DNA of 64,000 nucleotides, taken from positions 558,001 through 622,000 of the forward strand of contig NZ_JACVAE010000003.1 of NCBI RefSeq assembly GCF_014851675.1, in the 5' to 3' direction. A program made the position numbers and the translations under genes. Position 1 is the stretch's first letter. Every line of letters starts with the position of its first letter. Source of the DNA: Rhizobium sp. ARZ01 (lineage in GTDB: Bacteria > Pseudomonadota > Alphaproteobacteria > Rhizobiales > Rhizobiaceae). Positions 35,607 through 43,785 of this stretch are shown here, in pieces. The notes under the pieces were generated by a model. The model was given only the letters and a program-made list of their open reading frames with translations. It was not told the DNA's origin and searched no databases.

Positions 35607-36476
35607 CAGGCCCTTGTCCCGATAAGCAGCAATCCCCGTATCCATGTTGCTCTTGGAAAGCTTCCTGCCCTCGGCGCCCCGCACCAGCCCGTGATGGCGG
35701 TACAGCGGCTGCGGCAGGTCGAGCAGCACCTGTAGCAGGCGATGGACCGAGGTGGCGTGAAACAGATCCTGCCCGCGCACGATGTGCGTCACGGCCTGGG
35801 CCGCGTCGTCCAGCGTCACCGAGAGATGATAGCTCGAGGGCGAATCCGGTCGCGACAGGATGACGTCGCCCCAGCGTTCCGGCTGCGCCGACACCAGACC
35901 GGTCTCGCCGTCCGGCCCCATCCCTGCTTCACTCCATTCGAGGCTGCGGCCGTCCAGTTTGACTTTTGCCGCTTCGATTGCAGCGTCCATGTCCAGTCGC
36001 CAGGCATGTTGGCGTCCTTCGGCAATCCAGTTGAGCGCAAGCGCGGGGTCGAGCCGGCGCTCCTCCGTCGGATAGCAGGGAGCGCCGTCGGGATCGCGTG
36101 GCCAGATTCCGCCCGAAGCCTCGAATGTCGCCACCCGCTCGCGTACCTCGCCGCGGCTGAGAAAGGTGGGATAGGCGAGAGCGCGTTCTATCAGTTCGTC
36201 GAGCGCCCGTTGATAGAAGGGAAAATGCTCCGACTGGCGCCGCACCGGTCGTTCCCATTCGAGCCCGAGCCAATGCAGATCGCGGTAGATCGCCCCTTCA
36301 AACTCCGGCCGGCAACGCACCGTATCGATATCCTCGATCCTCAGCAAAAAGCGCCCGTCGGCTGCCATGGCGAGATTGTGGTTGAGGATCGCCGAATAAG
36401 CATGCCCGAGATGCAGAAGCCCGTTGGGGCTCGGCGCGAAACGAAAGACGGCTTGCTTTGACAAAGGCGAATCCAT
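35553..36476 (-). CDS. gluQ: Glutamyl-Q tRNA(Asp) synthetase
   Basis: The 307-residue enzyme is a truncated GluRS homologue that attaches glutamate to queuosine at position 34 of tRNA(Asp). It has the HLGH version of the HIGH motif (22-25), RIEDID, GQDLFHATSVHRLLQVLL and KLSKS (272-276), and no anticodon-binding domain. The zinc-binding Cys-x-Cys of E. coli GluQ-RS reads T104-F-L106 here, so the metal site is lost. The start at 36476 gives the normal length. Divergent from the glycosylase gene by 79 bases. Confidence 0.92.
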   Translation of the reverse strand: MDSPLSKQAVFRFAPSPNGLLHLGHAYSAILNHNLAMAADGRFLLRIEDIDTVRCRPEFEGAIYRDLHWLGLEWERPVRRQSEHFPFYQRALDELIERALAYPTFLSRGEVRERVATFEASGGIWPRDPDGAPCYPTEERRLDPALALNWIAEGRQHAWRLDMDAAIEAAKVKLDGRSLEWSEAGMGPDGETGLVSAQPERWGDVILSRPDSPSSYHLSVTLDDAAQAVTHIVRGQDLFHATSVHRLLQVLLDLPQPLYRHHGLVRGAEGRKLSKSNMDTGIAAYRDKGLLPADLRALFARDCLVLD

Positions 36477-36555
36477 CAGGTTTTCTTGCACGAATCCGGC
36501 GCGGGGGCCACAGGTGCTGCCCGACGGGGAGGCCGATCCCAGCCACGGGAACACC

Positions 36556-37206
36556 ATGCAACTGCACATGATCCGATCTCAGGCGGACGTCGCTGCCGGT
36601 CTCGTTGACCTCGCGCTGCTCGATTCCCGCCTCTTTACCGTCATCGACAAGGCCGGTTCGGTGCCGCTGCGCCTTCACGATCCCGGCTATCGCGGGATGG
36701 CCGGCATCATCGTTTCGCAGATGGTGTCACGGGCCAGCGCCGACGCCATCTGGCGGCGGCTCGAGGAAGTCGCCGGAGAGATCACACCGCACCACGTTCT
36801 CGGCCTGACCGATGCCGATTGCCGTGCGGCCGGGCTTTCGCGAGCCAAGGCCGAGACGCTACGTCGCGTCGCCGAGGCTGTCGACCGCGGCACTGTCGAT
36901 CTGGATGCGATCTGCCACATGGATGCTGCGGATGCGATCCGGTCGCTGACTGCGATCAAGGGCATAGGGCGCTGGACGGCCGAGGTCTATCTGCTCTTCT
37001 GCGCCGGGCATCCTGATATCTTTCCCTCCGGCGACGTTGCCCTGCAGAACGCCGTGGCGCATGCGCTCGGCCTGGCGGTGCGTCCCTCGCAGGCGGAACT
37101 CGACCAGATTGCCGAGGTTTGGTCACCCTGGCGGGGCGTGTCAGCGCGCCTCTTCTGGGCCTACTATGCGCGCGAAATGCGCCGTGAGGTCGCGCCGCTT
37201 GCGTGA
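36556..37206 (+). CDS. DNA-3-methyladenine glycosylase II (HhH-GPD family)
   Basis: The 216-residue enzyme excises alkylated purines. The helix-hairpin-helix is IKGIGRWTAEVYLL (about 134-147), and D160 in PSGDVALQ is the catalytic aspartate. The N-terminal AlkA regulatory-type domain is absent, so it is the short yeast MAG-like form. ATG at 36556; a second ATG at 36568 is possible. A clear terminator follows the gene. Confidence 0.92.
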   Translation: MQLHMIRSQADVAAGLVDLALLDSRLFTVIDKAGSVPLRLHDPGYRGMAGIIVSQMVSRASADAIWRRLEEVAGEITPHHVLGLTDADCRAAGLSRAKAETLRRVAEAVDRGTVDLDAICHMDAADAIRSLTAIKGIGRWTAEVYLLFCAGHPDIFPSGDVALQNAVAHALGLAVRPSQAELDQIAEVWSPWRGVSARLFWAYYAREMRREVAPLA

Positions 37207-37234
37207 GGCTTGCGCCGGATGGTTGCAAACGTGC

Positions 37235-37253
37235 AAAAGCGTGATCCGCTTTT
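37235..37253 (+). terminator. Intrinsic terminator after glycosylase gene
   Basis: AAAAGCG-TGATC-CGCTTTT forms a perfect 7-bp stem whose 3' arm is T-rich and continues CCTTTCC. It is 28 bases after the stop codon. Confidence 0.65.
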
Positions 37254-37263
37254 CCTTTCCGGC

Positions 37264-37293
37264 TTCACAATGCTGTAGCAACGGTCCTAATAT
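37264..37293 (+). promoter_or_regulatory. Possible promoter of HNH gene
   Basis: TTCACA (37264-37269) and TAATAT (37288-37293) with 18-base spacing lie about 35-65 bases before the HNH start, after the preceding terminator. The match to consensus is moderate. Confidence 0.35.
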
Positions 37294-37328
37294 AAAGGGG
37301 CAGATGCCGAATCGATCAGGAGAATCAC

Positions 37329-37886
37329 TTGACGATTTCAGTTTCACCACAGGCCCTGCCGGCGCTCGTCTTGAACGCTGACTATCGGCCGCTGAGCTAC
37401 TATCCCTTGTCGCTTTGGTCCTGGCAGGACGCGATCAAGGCCGTCTTTCTTGATCGCGTGAACATCATCGCAGAATACGAGCACTCGGTTTCCTCGCCGA
37501 GCTTCACCATGCGCCTACCGAGCGTCGTCTGCCTCAAGACCTATGTCCAACCGTCGCGCTATCCAGCTTTTACCCGCTTCAACGTGTTCCTGCGCGACAA
37601 GTTCGAATGCCAGTATTGCGGCACGTCGGACGATCTCACCTTCGATCATGTTGTTCCGCGCGCCCATGGCGGTGAAACGACCTGGTGCAACGTGGTCGCA
37701 GCCTGCTCGCCCTGCAATTTGCGGAAGGGAAGCAAGCTGCCGAAGCAGGCCGGCATGTTCCCGAGCCAGAACCCCTATCAACCGACCGTGCAGGACCTAC
37801 ACAACAACGGCCGACTCTTCCCGCCGAACTACCTGCATGAAAGCTGGATGGACTATCTCTACTGGGATGTCGAACTGCAGCCCTGA
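37329..37886 (+). CDS. HNH endonuclease family protein
   Basis: The 185-residue protein has an HNH nuclease domain: zinc cysteines C94-x2-C97 and C126-x2-C129, the catalytic DH pair (D106-H107, FDHVVPRAHGG) and N121 (TWCNVVAAC). The N-terminal region LVLNADYRPLSYYPLSLWSWQDAIKAVFLDRVNII is conserved in a family of single-copy alphaproteobacterial HNH proteins whose cellular role is not known. Start is TTG at 37329 with AGGAG seven bases upstream. It does not sit with restriction or phage genes. Confidence 0.9.
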   Translation: MTISVSPQALPALVLNADYRPLSYYPLSLWSWQDAIKAVFLDRVNIIAEYEHSVSSPSFTMRLPSVVCLKTYVQPSRYPAFTRFNVFLRDKFECQYCGTSDDLTFDHVVPRAHGGETTWCNVVAACSPCNLRKGSKLPKQAGMFPSQNPYQPTVQDLHNNGRLFPPNYLHESWMDYLYWDVELQP

Positions 37887-37928
37887 CCGGTCCTCCGCCG
37901 GCCCCTTCCTGGCGCGTTGCCTTCCGCT

Positions 37929-38444
37929 TCAGACCTTTCTCGCCCGCACGCCGGCAAATGCGATCGCCGCGAAGAAGAGGCTCGCGATAACGTTCCAGCC
38001 GGCAAAGGACAGTCCCAGTACGCGCAGCGATGCCTCCGTGCAGGACGGGGGCATTTTTCCGTCGAGATCGCCCAGCAGATCACCCGCATTCTGGGTCACG
38101 CCCTGGGCCGATGTCGCGCAGGTCGAAGGCCCTTCCCAGAAGCCCCACTCAGCACCGGCGTGATAGACGCCCATGCCGGCGCCGACCAGCATCATGATGC
38201 CGACGATCACAAGCAGTCCCCGCGTCAGCCATGCCGGTCCATTGAGCGCGGCCGAAAGGGCTGCCAGCCCCGCGACCGGAATGGCGTAGTAGTAGGGCAG
38301 TCGCTCGAGGAGGCAGAGCGCGCAGGGGATGTATCCGCCGATGTGCTCGAATCCCAGCGCACTGCCGACCGTCGCGGCGAGGCCGAGGGTCAGGAGCAGG
38401 GCGTGGGGCAGGGCGGCTTTGCGGTTTTGCAGCGCGGTTGACAT
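37929..38444 (-). CDS. Disulfide bond formation protein DsbB
   Basis: The 171-residue inner-membrane protein has four helices and the two functional Cys pairs: C41-A-L-C44 in the first periplasmic loop and C109/C135 in the second. It reoxidises DsbA and passes electrons to ubiquinone. GFEHIGGYIPCALCLLERLPYY is typical of the rhizobial form. AAGGAA precedes the ATG at 38444. It lies 16 bases after the yqaA-like gene on the same strand, so likely an operon. Confidence 0.92.
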   Translation of the reverse strand: MSTALQNRKAALPHALLLTLGLAATVGSALGFEHIGGYIPCALCLLERLPYYYAIPVAGLAALSAALNGPAWLTRGLLVIVGIMMLVGAGMGVYHAGAEWGFWEGPSTCATSAQGVTQNAGDLLGDLDGKMPPSCTEASLRVLGLSFAGWNVIASLFFAAIAFAGVRARKV

Positions 38445-38460
38445 AGGTGTGCGTTCCTTC

Positions 38461-39048
38461 TCAGGCGACGTAGCGGTAGGCGGCATAGATTGCGATCAGA
38501 AGGGCCGCGCCGATGCCGGCAATCAGGCCGAGCTGCTTTTCGATGAAATGCCGGATCGGCTCGCCATAGCGGCGAAGCAGCCAGGCGAGGAAGAAGAACC
38601 GCGCGCCGCGTGCCAGTATCGCGGACACGATGAAGAGACCGAGATTGATGTTGGCGGCACCGGAGAGGATGGTGACGACCTTGATCGGCGGCAAGTGCGC
38701 CAGTCCGGACGTCACCAGCAGCAAAAGCAGCGTCTCATAGCCGACGGAGGCGCGCATCTCCTCGAAAACGTGAAGCTTTCCATAGAAGGCGAGAACCGGC
38801 TTGGCGACCGCCTCGAAGGCATAGTGGCCAAGATACCAGCCGGCGATACCACCCAGGACGGATGCTACGGTTGCCACGAGCGCATAGCGCCACAGCCGCT
38901 CAGGTCGGGCGAGGCCCATCGGCAGGAACAGCACGTCGGCGGGGATGAGAAAGACCGAGCTCTCGACGAAGGCGATGATGGCGAGCCAGGCCTCCGCCGA
39001 CTTGCGCGCTGCAAGCGACATGGTCCAGTCATAAAGGCGTCGAAGCAT
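38461..39048 (-). CDS. YqaA/DedA (VTT) family membrane protein
   Basis: A 195-residue membrane protein with about four helices. AEAWLAIIAFVESSVFLIPADVLFLPMGLARPERLWRYALVATVASVLGGIAGWYLG (in short pieces) is the YqaA type of the VTT/DedA superfamily, whose members include lipid-carrier flippases and scramblases. Specific role unknown. Upstream of dsbB; transcribed away from tRNA-Leu. Confidence 0.87.
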   Translation of the reverse strand: MLRRLYDWTMSLAARKSAEAWLAIIAFVESSVFLIPADVLFLPMGLARPERLWRYALVATVASVLGGIAGWYLGHYAFEAVAKPVLAFYGKLHVFEEMRASVGYETLLLLLVTSGLAHLPPIKVVTILSGAANINLGLFIVSAILARGARFFFLAWLLRRYGEPIRHFIEKQLGLIAGIGAALLIAIYAAYRYVA

Positions 39049-39152
39049 GAATGCGTCCCGGTTTGAAGATCAGCCGCTTTTACCAGCCCCCCCATCTTTG
39101 TAAATCTCTGCACGGTTTTGTGATCGTGATGAAGCGAAAGGGCATTTGCCGG

Positions 39153-39180
39153 TTGACCCACCCGAAATGCTTCGTGTAAA
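39153..39180 (+). promoter_or_regulatory. Probable promoter of tRNA-Leu
   Basis: TTGACC (39153-39158) and TGTAAA (39175-39180) with 16-base spacing precede the tRNA by 28 bases. Position and -35 match support promoter function. Confidence 0.5.
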
Positions 39181-39208
39181 CGGCGATGACTGTTGTCACA
39201 GGTCCCGT

Positions 39209-39293
39209 GCCCCATTGGCGGAACTGGTAGACGCGCTCGACTCAAAATCGAGTTCCGAAAGGAGTGCTGGTTCGATTCCGGCATGGGGCACCA
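39209..39293 (+). tRNA. tRNA-Leu(CAA)
   Basis: An 85-base class II tRNA. The acceptor stem GCCCCAT/ATGGGGC closes perfectly, followed by discriminator A and an encoded CCA. The anticodon stem CTCGA/TCGAG encloses the loop CTCAAAA, giving anticodon CAA (reads UUG, leucine). The long variable arm (TTCCGAAAGGAG) and the T arm GGTTCGATTCC fit tRNA-Leu. The DNA downstream is decayed accessory sequence, as often seen beside tRNA genes. Confidence 0.97.
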
Positions 39294-39765
39294 TAAAGTT
39301 CTGGATTCCTCCAGAAAAATCAATGAGTTCAACGCTTTAGGCCTCCCCCTTGGGGCATATCTTGGTACACGGAAGGTACAATCGTGGATCTCAGAAACGT
39401 TAGCCGCACCCGAGTTGATTTTGACGCGCTGCGCGCCGCCTCCGATAGATAAATGTGAAGGCATCCTTCGTGGACCAAGAGCGAATGCGTCTCAGCGCCG
39501 TCAAATAGCGGCGTCCAGCCAGCGCGGGTCCCCGAAACAAGCGACACAAGCGCGCGGGAAGTTCGATCGAACTCCTTTTTGTTCCGGCTCGTAGGAAGGC
39601 ATGCCGCCAGGGGGCAAACGTGACAGATAGCGCCAGCGGATAGAAAGCGAGCTTTCGGGATCCAGCAGCATTTCAGGAAGGTCCAGTCCGGGATAGGAGA
39701 CGGGCGCCACGCCATGTGGCGCGAAGTTGCATGCAGTGGCGTAGCTTGTATTGCCGCGCATCTAG
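39294..39765. other. Decayed non-coding stretch downstream of tRNA-Leu
   Basis: This 470-base stretch has no reading frame with a convincing start, ribosome site and family match on either strand. Short open frames exist on both strands but look like noise. Its context next to a tRNA and a truncated gene suggests eroded remains of an integrated element. No integrase remnant could be recognised. Confidence 0.55.
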
Positions 39766-40290
39766 GTGCGCACACTTCAAAGCTTCCCCCCTAGGCCGGA
39801 CGGCTCGTCGGCAACATTCCATTGGTGCATCAATTATACCCAGAATACCGACCTGTGCGGAAAGCGGGTTGGCGCCGTGAAGGGGAGCGCCACAGCCAAA
39901 ATTGCAGAAGAGTTGTCCGCTCGCTGTAAGGCTGAAGGCAAGCCCGAAATCGCTCAGAACGTCTTTCCGTACGACAGTTCCGGGATGGTGGCCGTTCGTA
40001 GCGGCCGCATCGACGCGCATCTGCTTGATTCGGTGGTTGCCGGATACGAAGCGACCACGGCGAAAGGCAAGGCGGCCTTCCGCGTCGTGTTGCCCGAACT
40101 CCAGCCAACCAAATTCCTGTACGGATTCGTCGTATCGAAACAAAACCCGGCCCTGACAGAAGCGATGGCCGCCGCGCTCGGCGACATGGTGGCCGACGGC
40201 TCCTACAAGGCAATTCTGGACAAATACGGGGCCGGCGATAGCGCCGTGACAAAGGTCACCGTCAATGCAGGCGTAAAGCAAGCGCAATGA
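39766..40290 (+). pseudogene. 5'-truncated amino-acid ABC transporter substrate-binding protein
   Basis: From about base 39847 the frame encodes the C-terminal half of a family 3 solute-binding protein: DLCGKRVGAVKGSATAKIAEEL, FPYDSSGMVAVRSGRIDAHLLDSVVAGY, KFLYGFVVSKQNPALTEAMAAAL and DGSYKAILDKYG. The signal peptide and first lobe are missing, and the sequence before the break (TFHWCINYTQN) is unrelated. A GTG at 39766 opens the frame but cannot give a functional binding protein. The gene ends 27 bases before the permease gene, so it was the first gene of a transport operon before being cut. Confidence 0.8.
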
Positions 40291-40317
40291 CCTTCGCTCC
40301 GTCTGTGCCCAACGCGC

Positions 40318-41205
40318 ATGCGCTCCCGATCGCAGCAGTTCCCGCGCTATCCCGGCCGCTGGGCTGCCGCGGCCATCTGCCTAAACGTTGGAGTTTCCAT
40401 CGCCTACGCCTTTGCGACTTCGGACAACATCGAGTGGTCAGCTGTCAGCGAGTTTTTCATGGCAGAGAAGATCGTGAGCGGCCTGTGGCTTACGCTGTTC
40501 CTTACGGTCGCAGCCCAGGCCATAGGCACGGCCGGGGGCATATTGCTGGCGGCGATGTCGATCTCTCCAAATGGACTTCTGAAAGCGGTCAGCGCATTCT
40601 ATATCTGGATCTTTCGCGGCACTCCGGCGCTGATCCAGATCATATTCTGGTTCAATATCGCGCTGGTGTTCCCCAACATCTTCATCGGGGTTCCTTGGAC
40701 GAGTATCGGCGTCTCCTACCCGACAAACTCGCTCATTACTCCGCTGGTTACGGCTGTTGTTGCACTTGGCCTCAATGAGGCGGCCTACATGGCCGAAATT
40801 GTCCGTGGCGGATTGCTGTCCGTCGATTCGGGACAGCGTGAAGCTGCAGCGTCAATTGGCCTCACGCATTCCAAAGCCCTGCGGTACATCATTCTGCCGC
40901 AGGCGCTGCGCGCCATCATCCCCCCGACCGGCAACGAATTGATCTCGATGTTGAAGAATACGTCGCTGGTTTCAGTGATCGCGGCGCAAGAGTTGCTGAC
41001 GTCTATGCAACAGATCTATGCGATGAACTTTCTGACCATAGAGTTGCTGATTGTCGCAAGTATTTGGTATTTAATACTGACTACTCTCGCAACAATTGCG
41101 CAAGGTTTCCTGGAGCGCTGGCTCGCGCGCACGGACCGCGCTAGGCCGAAGCCAGCCCTCTATGCTGTGCTGTGGAAACGCTCCGCGCGCTCCAAGGCTC
41201 TGTAG
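40318..41205 (+). CDS. Amino acid ABC transporter permease (HisM/GlnP type)
   Basis: The 295-residue permease has five to six helices. [72 protein letters not shown] (EAA loop) and [25 protein letters not shown] are typical of polar-amino-acid permeases. The frame is intact. The start is uncertain: the ATG at 40318 has a poor ribosome site. With the binding-protein gene broken, the transporter is likely inactive unless it uses another receptor. Confidence 0.85.
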   Translation: MRSRSQQFPRYPGRWAAAAICLNVGVSIAYAFATSDNIEWSAVSEFFMAEKIVSGLWLTLFLTVAAQAIGTAGGILLAAMSISPNGLLKAVSAFYIWIFRGTPALIQIIFWFNIALVFPNIFIGVPWTSIGVSYPTNSLITPLVTAVVALGLNEAAYMAEIVRGGLLSVDSGQREAAASIGLTHSKALRYIILPQALRAIIPPTGNELISMLKNTSLVSVIAAQELLTSMQQIYAMNFLTIELLIVASIWYLILTTLATIAQGFLERWLARTDRARPKPALYAVLWKRSARSKAL

Positions 41206-41218
41206 TGAGGAGCATGTT

Positions 41219-42001
41219 ATGACAGTTCTCAGCGCCCAACACGTACACAAGTCCTTCGGGAGCGTGGAAGTGCTCCACGACATCTCGTTGTCGGTCGAGC
41301 CCGGGCAGGTTGTCTGCCTGCTCGGTCGGTTGGGGTCCGGAAAATCGACGTTCCTGCGTTGTATAAACCACCTCGAAACCATCAATGCCGGTCGCATCTA
41401 TGTCGGCGGGACGCTCGTAGGATACGAGGAGCGCAACGGCAAGCTACACGAACTCAAAGAGGCCGCGATCTGCAAGGTCCGTCAGCAGACGGCCATGGTG
41501 TTCCAGAACTTCAATCTGTTTCCGCACTTGACGGCACTGGAGAATGTTACCATCGGGCCGCAGCGTGTGCTCGGAGTGGATAAGCGTCAATCCATCGAGG
41601 ACGCGGAACATCTCTTGGCGAAAGTCGGACTGCAAGGTCGCGGCGGCAGTTACCCCAAACAGTTGTCGGGTGGGCAGCAGCAGCGGATAGCGATCGCCAG
41701 GGCGATGGCGATGAAGCCAAAGCTTATTCTCTTCGATGAGCCAACGTCGGCGCTGGATCCCGAACTCGTGGGCGAGGTGCTCGCGGTCATGCGAAAGCTT
41801 GCCGATGACGGGATGACAATGATCGTTGTCACCCATGAGATGGGATTTGCAAGAGACGTGGCAGACCGCGTCGTTATCTTGGCCGACGGCAGGATCATCG
41901 AGCAGGGGACACCGAAGGATATCTTCGACAATCCCTCCGATCCGCGCACGGCCTCCCTGATCGGGCGCAAGCCGGCACATCAGACGGCGATCGCTTCATG
42001 A
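41219..42001 (+). CDS. Amino acid ABC transporter ATP-binding protein
   Basis: The 260-residue ATPase has signature [17 protein letters not shown], Walker [13 protein letters not shown] and H-loop [12 protein letters not shown]. The Walker A is GRLGSGKST where the family usually has GPSGSGKST; the essential GxxGxGKST pattern is kept, but the two substitutions are unusual. An insert-like segment [29 protein letters not shown] is typical of GlnQ/HisP/OccP types. GAGGAG precedes the ATG. Directly after the permease gene and before broken FAD-oxidoreductase genes. Confidence 0.9.
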   Translation: MTVLSAQHVHKSFGSVEVLHDISLSVEPGQVVCLLGRLGSGKSTFLRCINHLETINAGRIYVGGTLVGYEERNGKLHELKEAAICKVRQQTAMVFQNFNLFPHLTALENVTIGPQRVLGVDKRQSIEDAEHLLAKVGLQGRGGSYPKQLSGGQQQRIAIARAMAMKPKLILFDEPTSALDPELVGEVLAVMRKLADDGMTMIVVTHEMGFARDVADRVVILADGRIIEQGTPKDIFDNPSDPRTASLIGRKPAHQTAIAS

Positions 42002-42007
42002 TTGGTC

Positions 42008-42159
42008 GTGTCGGAACTCAAGTTGTGTGCTCGATCGAAGACGGATGCTGTGATCGTCGGTGGCGGAGCCGCCGGTGGATGTGGTCATTGCCCCGTGACG
42101 TGAAAATTCTCGATGGGGCCGGGCAGGCAGCGCCGTCCCATCCGGCAGAGGAGGAGTGA
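42008..42159 (+). pseudogene. FAD-dependent oxidoreductase remnant with internal deletion
   Basis: SKTDAVIVGGGAAGG (about 42038-42082) is an N-terminal FAD-binding motif. After a frame change near 42090, RDVKILDGAGQAAPSHPAEEE and a stop at 42157-42159 follow, looking like the end of a protein. The several hundred codons expected between them are absent. I infer an internal deletion that fused the two ends out of frame. The evidence is a short motif, so identification is moderate. Confidence 0.5.
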
Positions 42160-42161
42160 CT

Positions 42162-42335
42162 ATGGCTCCCACAATTCAGAGCGGATGGATTGCCCAGGCC
42201 GGGACCTACCGCAGCTTTCCAGCCCTTTCTGGTGAAGTCACGACGGACTGGCTGGTGGTTGGTGGTGGTTTCACCGGGGCAGCTTTCGGCCGCCCGCGAA
42301 CTGGCCGAAAGCTGCCCCGGCGACCGCCCTCGCCA
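42162..42335 (+). pseudogene. Truncated FAD-dependent oxidoreductase (DAO type) fragment
   Basis: Starting at ATG 42162 with GAGGAGGAG upstream, the frame reads MAPTIQSGWIAQAGTYRSF then TTDWLVVGGGFTGAA, a typical amino-terminal GxGxxG of DAO-family oxidases. The next expected residues, ARELAESCPGD, are present but in another frame because of a 4-base insertion (TTTC, 42284-42287). Homology is lost after about 42330. Together with the ABC genes this marks a former amine or amino-acid catabolic operon. Confidence 0.7.
42274..42320. repeat. Perfect 18-bp inverted repeat inside FAD oxidoreductase fragment
   Basis: CCGGGGCAGCTTTCGGCC (42274-42291) is the exact reverse complement of GGCCGAAAGCTGCCCCGG (42303-42320), with 11 bases between. 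The right arm encodes the expected protein sequence; the left arm contains the frameshifting TTTC. It looks like a quasipalindrome made perfect by template switching. Confidence 0.85.
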
Positions 42336-42457
42336 TATTTATCCCCCTTTTGATCCCCCCTTTTGCTTTTGGCTTCGGGTGAACAAACGCGTACTACGCT
42401 GACAACTGGTGTCGCCATCGACGTGTTGGGTGCACCTGGTTGGCATGAAAATGCGTT

Positions 42458-42493
42458 GAAGCCTGCCGGGTGACTCTGTCTCCGGCGGGCTTC
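42458..42493 (-). terminator. Hairpin at the end of the cyclase gene
   Basis: GAAGCCTGCCGG and CCGGCGGGCTTC form a 12-bp stem with one G-T pair and a 12-base loop; on the minus strand AACGCATTTTC follows. It overlaps the cyclase stop codon by two bases. Probable intrinsic terminator. Confidence 0.55.
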
Positions 42494-43703
42494 AGTTCGT
42501 TTCCGGGTCGAGCGTAAAGAGTTCGGTTGCCCGGCTGACGCCGCGAAGCGCGTAGCGGCCAAGAGAAACCATGTCGGCGGCGCGCTTCTTTGGACAGGCG
42601 TCAACGAAGTCTCGGGACATCAGCACATCAAGATCCACCGACGTACAAAGCGAAGAGATACGGCTGACCTTGTTCACTGCGGGGCCGACGACCGTAAAGT
42701 CCAGGCGGCCACGGCTGCCAATGTTGCCGTAGAAGACTTCTCCGACATGGAGACCCAGGTAGACGTCCGTAGCAGGCAGGCCGGCGGCCCTTCGCCTGGC
42801 ATTGAGATCCGACAGGTTGCGATGCATCGAACGTTCGGCATCGAGCGCGGCAGCGCAGTCGGCTTGTCGGTCGCTGGAGCGGAATATCGCAAGCACGCCG
42901 TCACCGATCAGCTTTAATACGTTACCGCCATGATCGTGGACCGCACTGATCACGAGCTCTGCATAGTCGTTGAGGAAGGGGATGATCTGCTCGGGATCGG
43001 AATTGTCGGAGATCCTCGTGTAATCGTGCAGGTCGGAGAACCAGATCACCGCGTCGATCTTCTCGACTTCCCCGCGATTTATATGGCCGCTGACGACCTT
43101 CCGCCCTGCATCCCGCCCCAGGTAGATCTCGGCCAGCGTGCCGATAATCCGGATCGATGCGGCGCACTTGATTGCAAGCGCCAAAATTGGCAACAGCGCG
43201 CGAAGTGCCACGAGGTTCTCCTCATCGAAGCCGTTCTCGTCCCGCGTTGTCCAGTGAGAGGAGAAGGCGTCCATTTCACCAACGCGCCCGCGGTCGGTGA
43301 AGCGGTGGATCATTGCGACATAATCGGTGTGTCCGTCGTCCTTGAGCTCCTGCAGGCTGTAGAAATCGGCCGGCGCGCCTTTTGCAAACTGGCGGCGAAT
43401 TTCGTCCGCTTTGCCGTGTAGGAGTTCATGGAAAATGGAGGCTTCCCAAACGTCCTTCGCGCGCCCCTCCTTCGTCGGTGCGTATTCGACCACGGGTGAG
43501 ACGGTGTTCAAGCTATCCCACTGGAAGGCGCGTCCCTCGAATTCGGGGTGCAGCGTGTCGATGAGGCAGAGTACACGCGCGATGCTCATGCCGGCCGCAT
43601 TGCAACGTTCGCAGAATCCGGCAATTAATTCCGCTTCGTCCATCCCCTCGTAGCCCTGCCTGGACAGCCACAGGGCGATGTCGTGCAGTTCCTGATGGTC
43701 CAT
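42492..43703 (-). CDS. Class III adenylate/guanylate cyclase
   Basis: The 403-residue protein has an unidentified N-terminal region (1-205) and a C-terminal class III catalytic domain. Metal-binding Asp D224 (WFSDLHDYT) and D268 (KLIGDGV), adenine-specifying K264 and D335 (RLDFTVVG), and transition-state N344 and R348 (AVNKVSRI) are all present, so it should make cAMP. No transmembrane helix is obvious. The start at 43703 matches homologues; a TTG at 43796 would add 31 residues. Rhizobia carry many such cyclases. Divergent from the BON gene. Confidence 0.9.
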   Translation of the reverse strand: MDHQELHDIALWLSRQGYEGMDEAELIAGFCERCNAAGMSIARVLCLIDTLHPEFEGRAFQWDSLNTVSPVVEYAPTKEGRAKDVWEASIFHELLHGKADEIRRQFAKGAPADFYSLQELKDDGHTDYVAMIHRFTDRGRVGEMDAFSSHWTTRDENGFDEENLVALRALLPILALAIKCAASIRIIGTLAEIYLGRDAGRKVVSGHINRGEVEKIDAVIWFSDLHDYTRISDNSDPEQIIPFLNDYAELVISAVHDHGGNVLKLIGDGVLAIFRSSDRQADCAAALDAERSMHRNLSDLNARRRAAGLPATDVYLGLHVGEVFYGNIGSRGRLDFTVVGPAVNKVSRISSLCTSVDLDVLMSRDFVDACPKKRAADMVSLGRYALRGVSRATELFTLDPETN

Positions 43704-43785
43704 GAGATGATCCGCTTGGGTCTTGACTGTGGAGGATTGCAGGAAAGATCCCAATTGTACATCGCGCAACGTCTCGGAGGTTCCA

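Noticed and set aside
39501..39761. 86-codon minus-strand frame in the decayed region
   Set aside because: No ribosome site, no recognisable domain, and the surrounding DNA is eroded; treated as noise.
42336..42365. Imperfect tandem repeat of ATCCCCCTTTTG
   Set aside because: Only two short copies in degenerated sequence; could be slippage, no functional inference possible.
39281..42450. Direct repeat of the tRNA-Leu 3' end marking an attachment site
   Set aside because: The only partial similarity (CTGGTT and GGCATG near 42439-42449, against CTGGTT...GGCATG in the tRNA) is short and gapped; no integrase remnant was found. Not reported as an att site.
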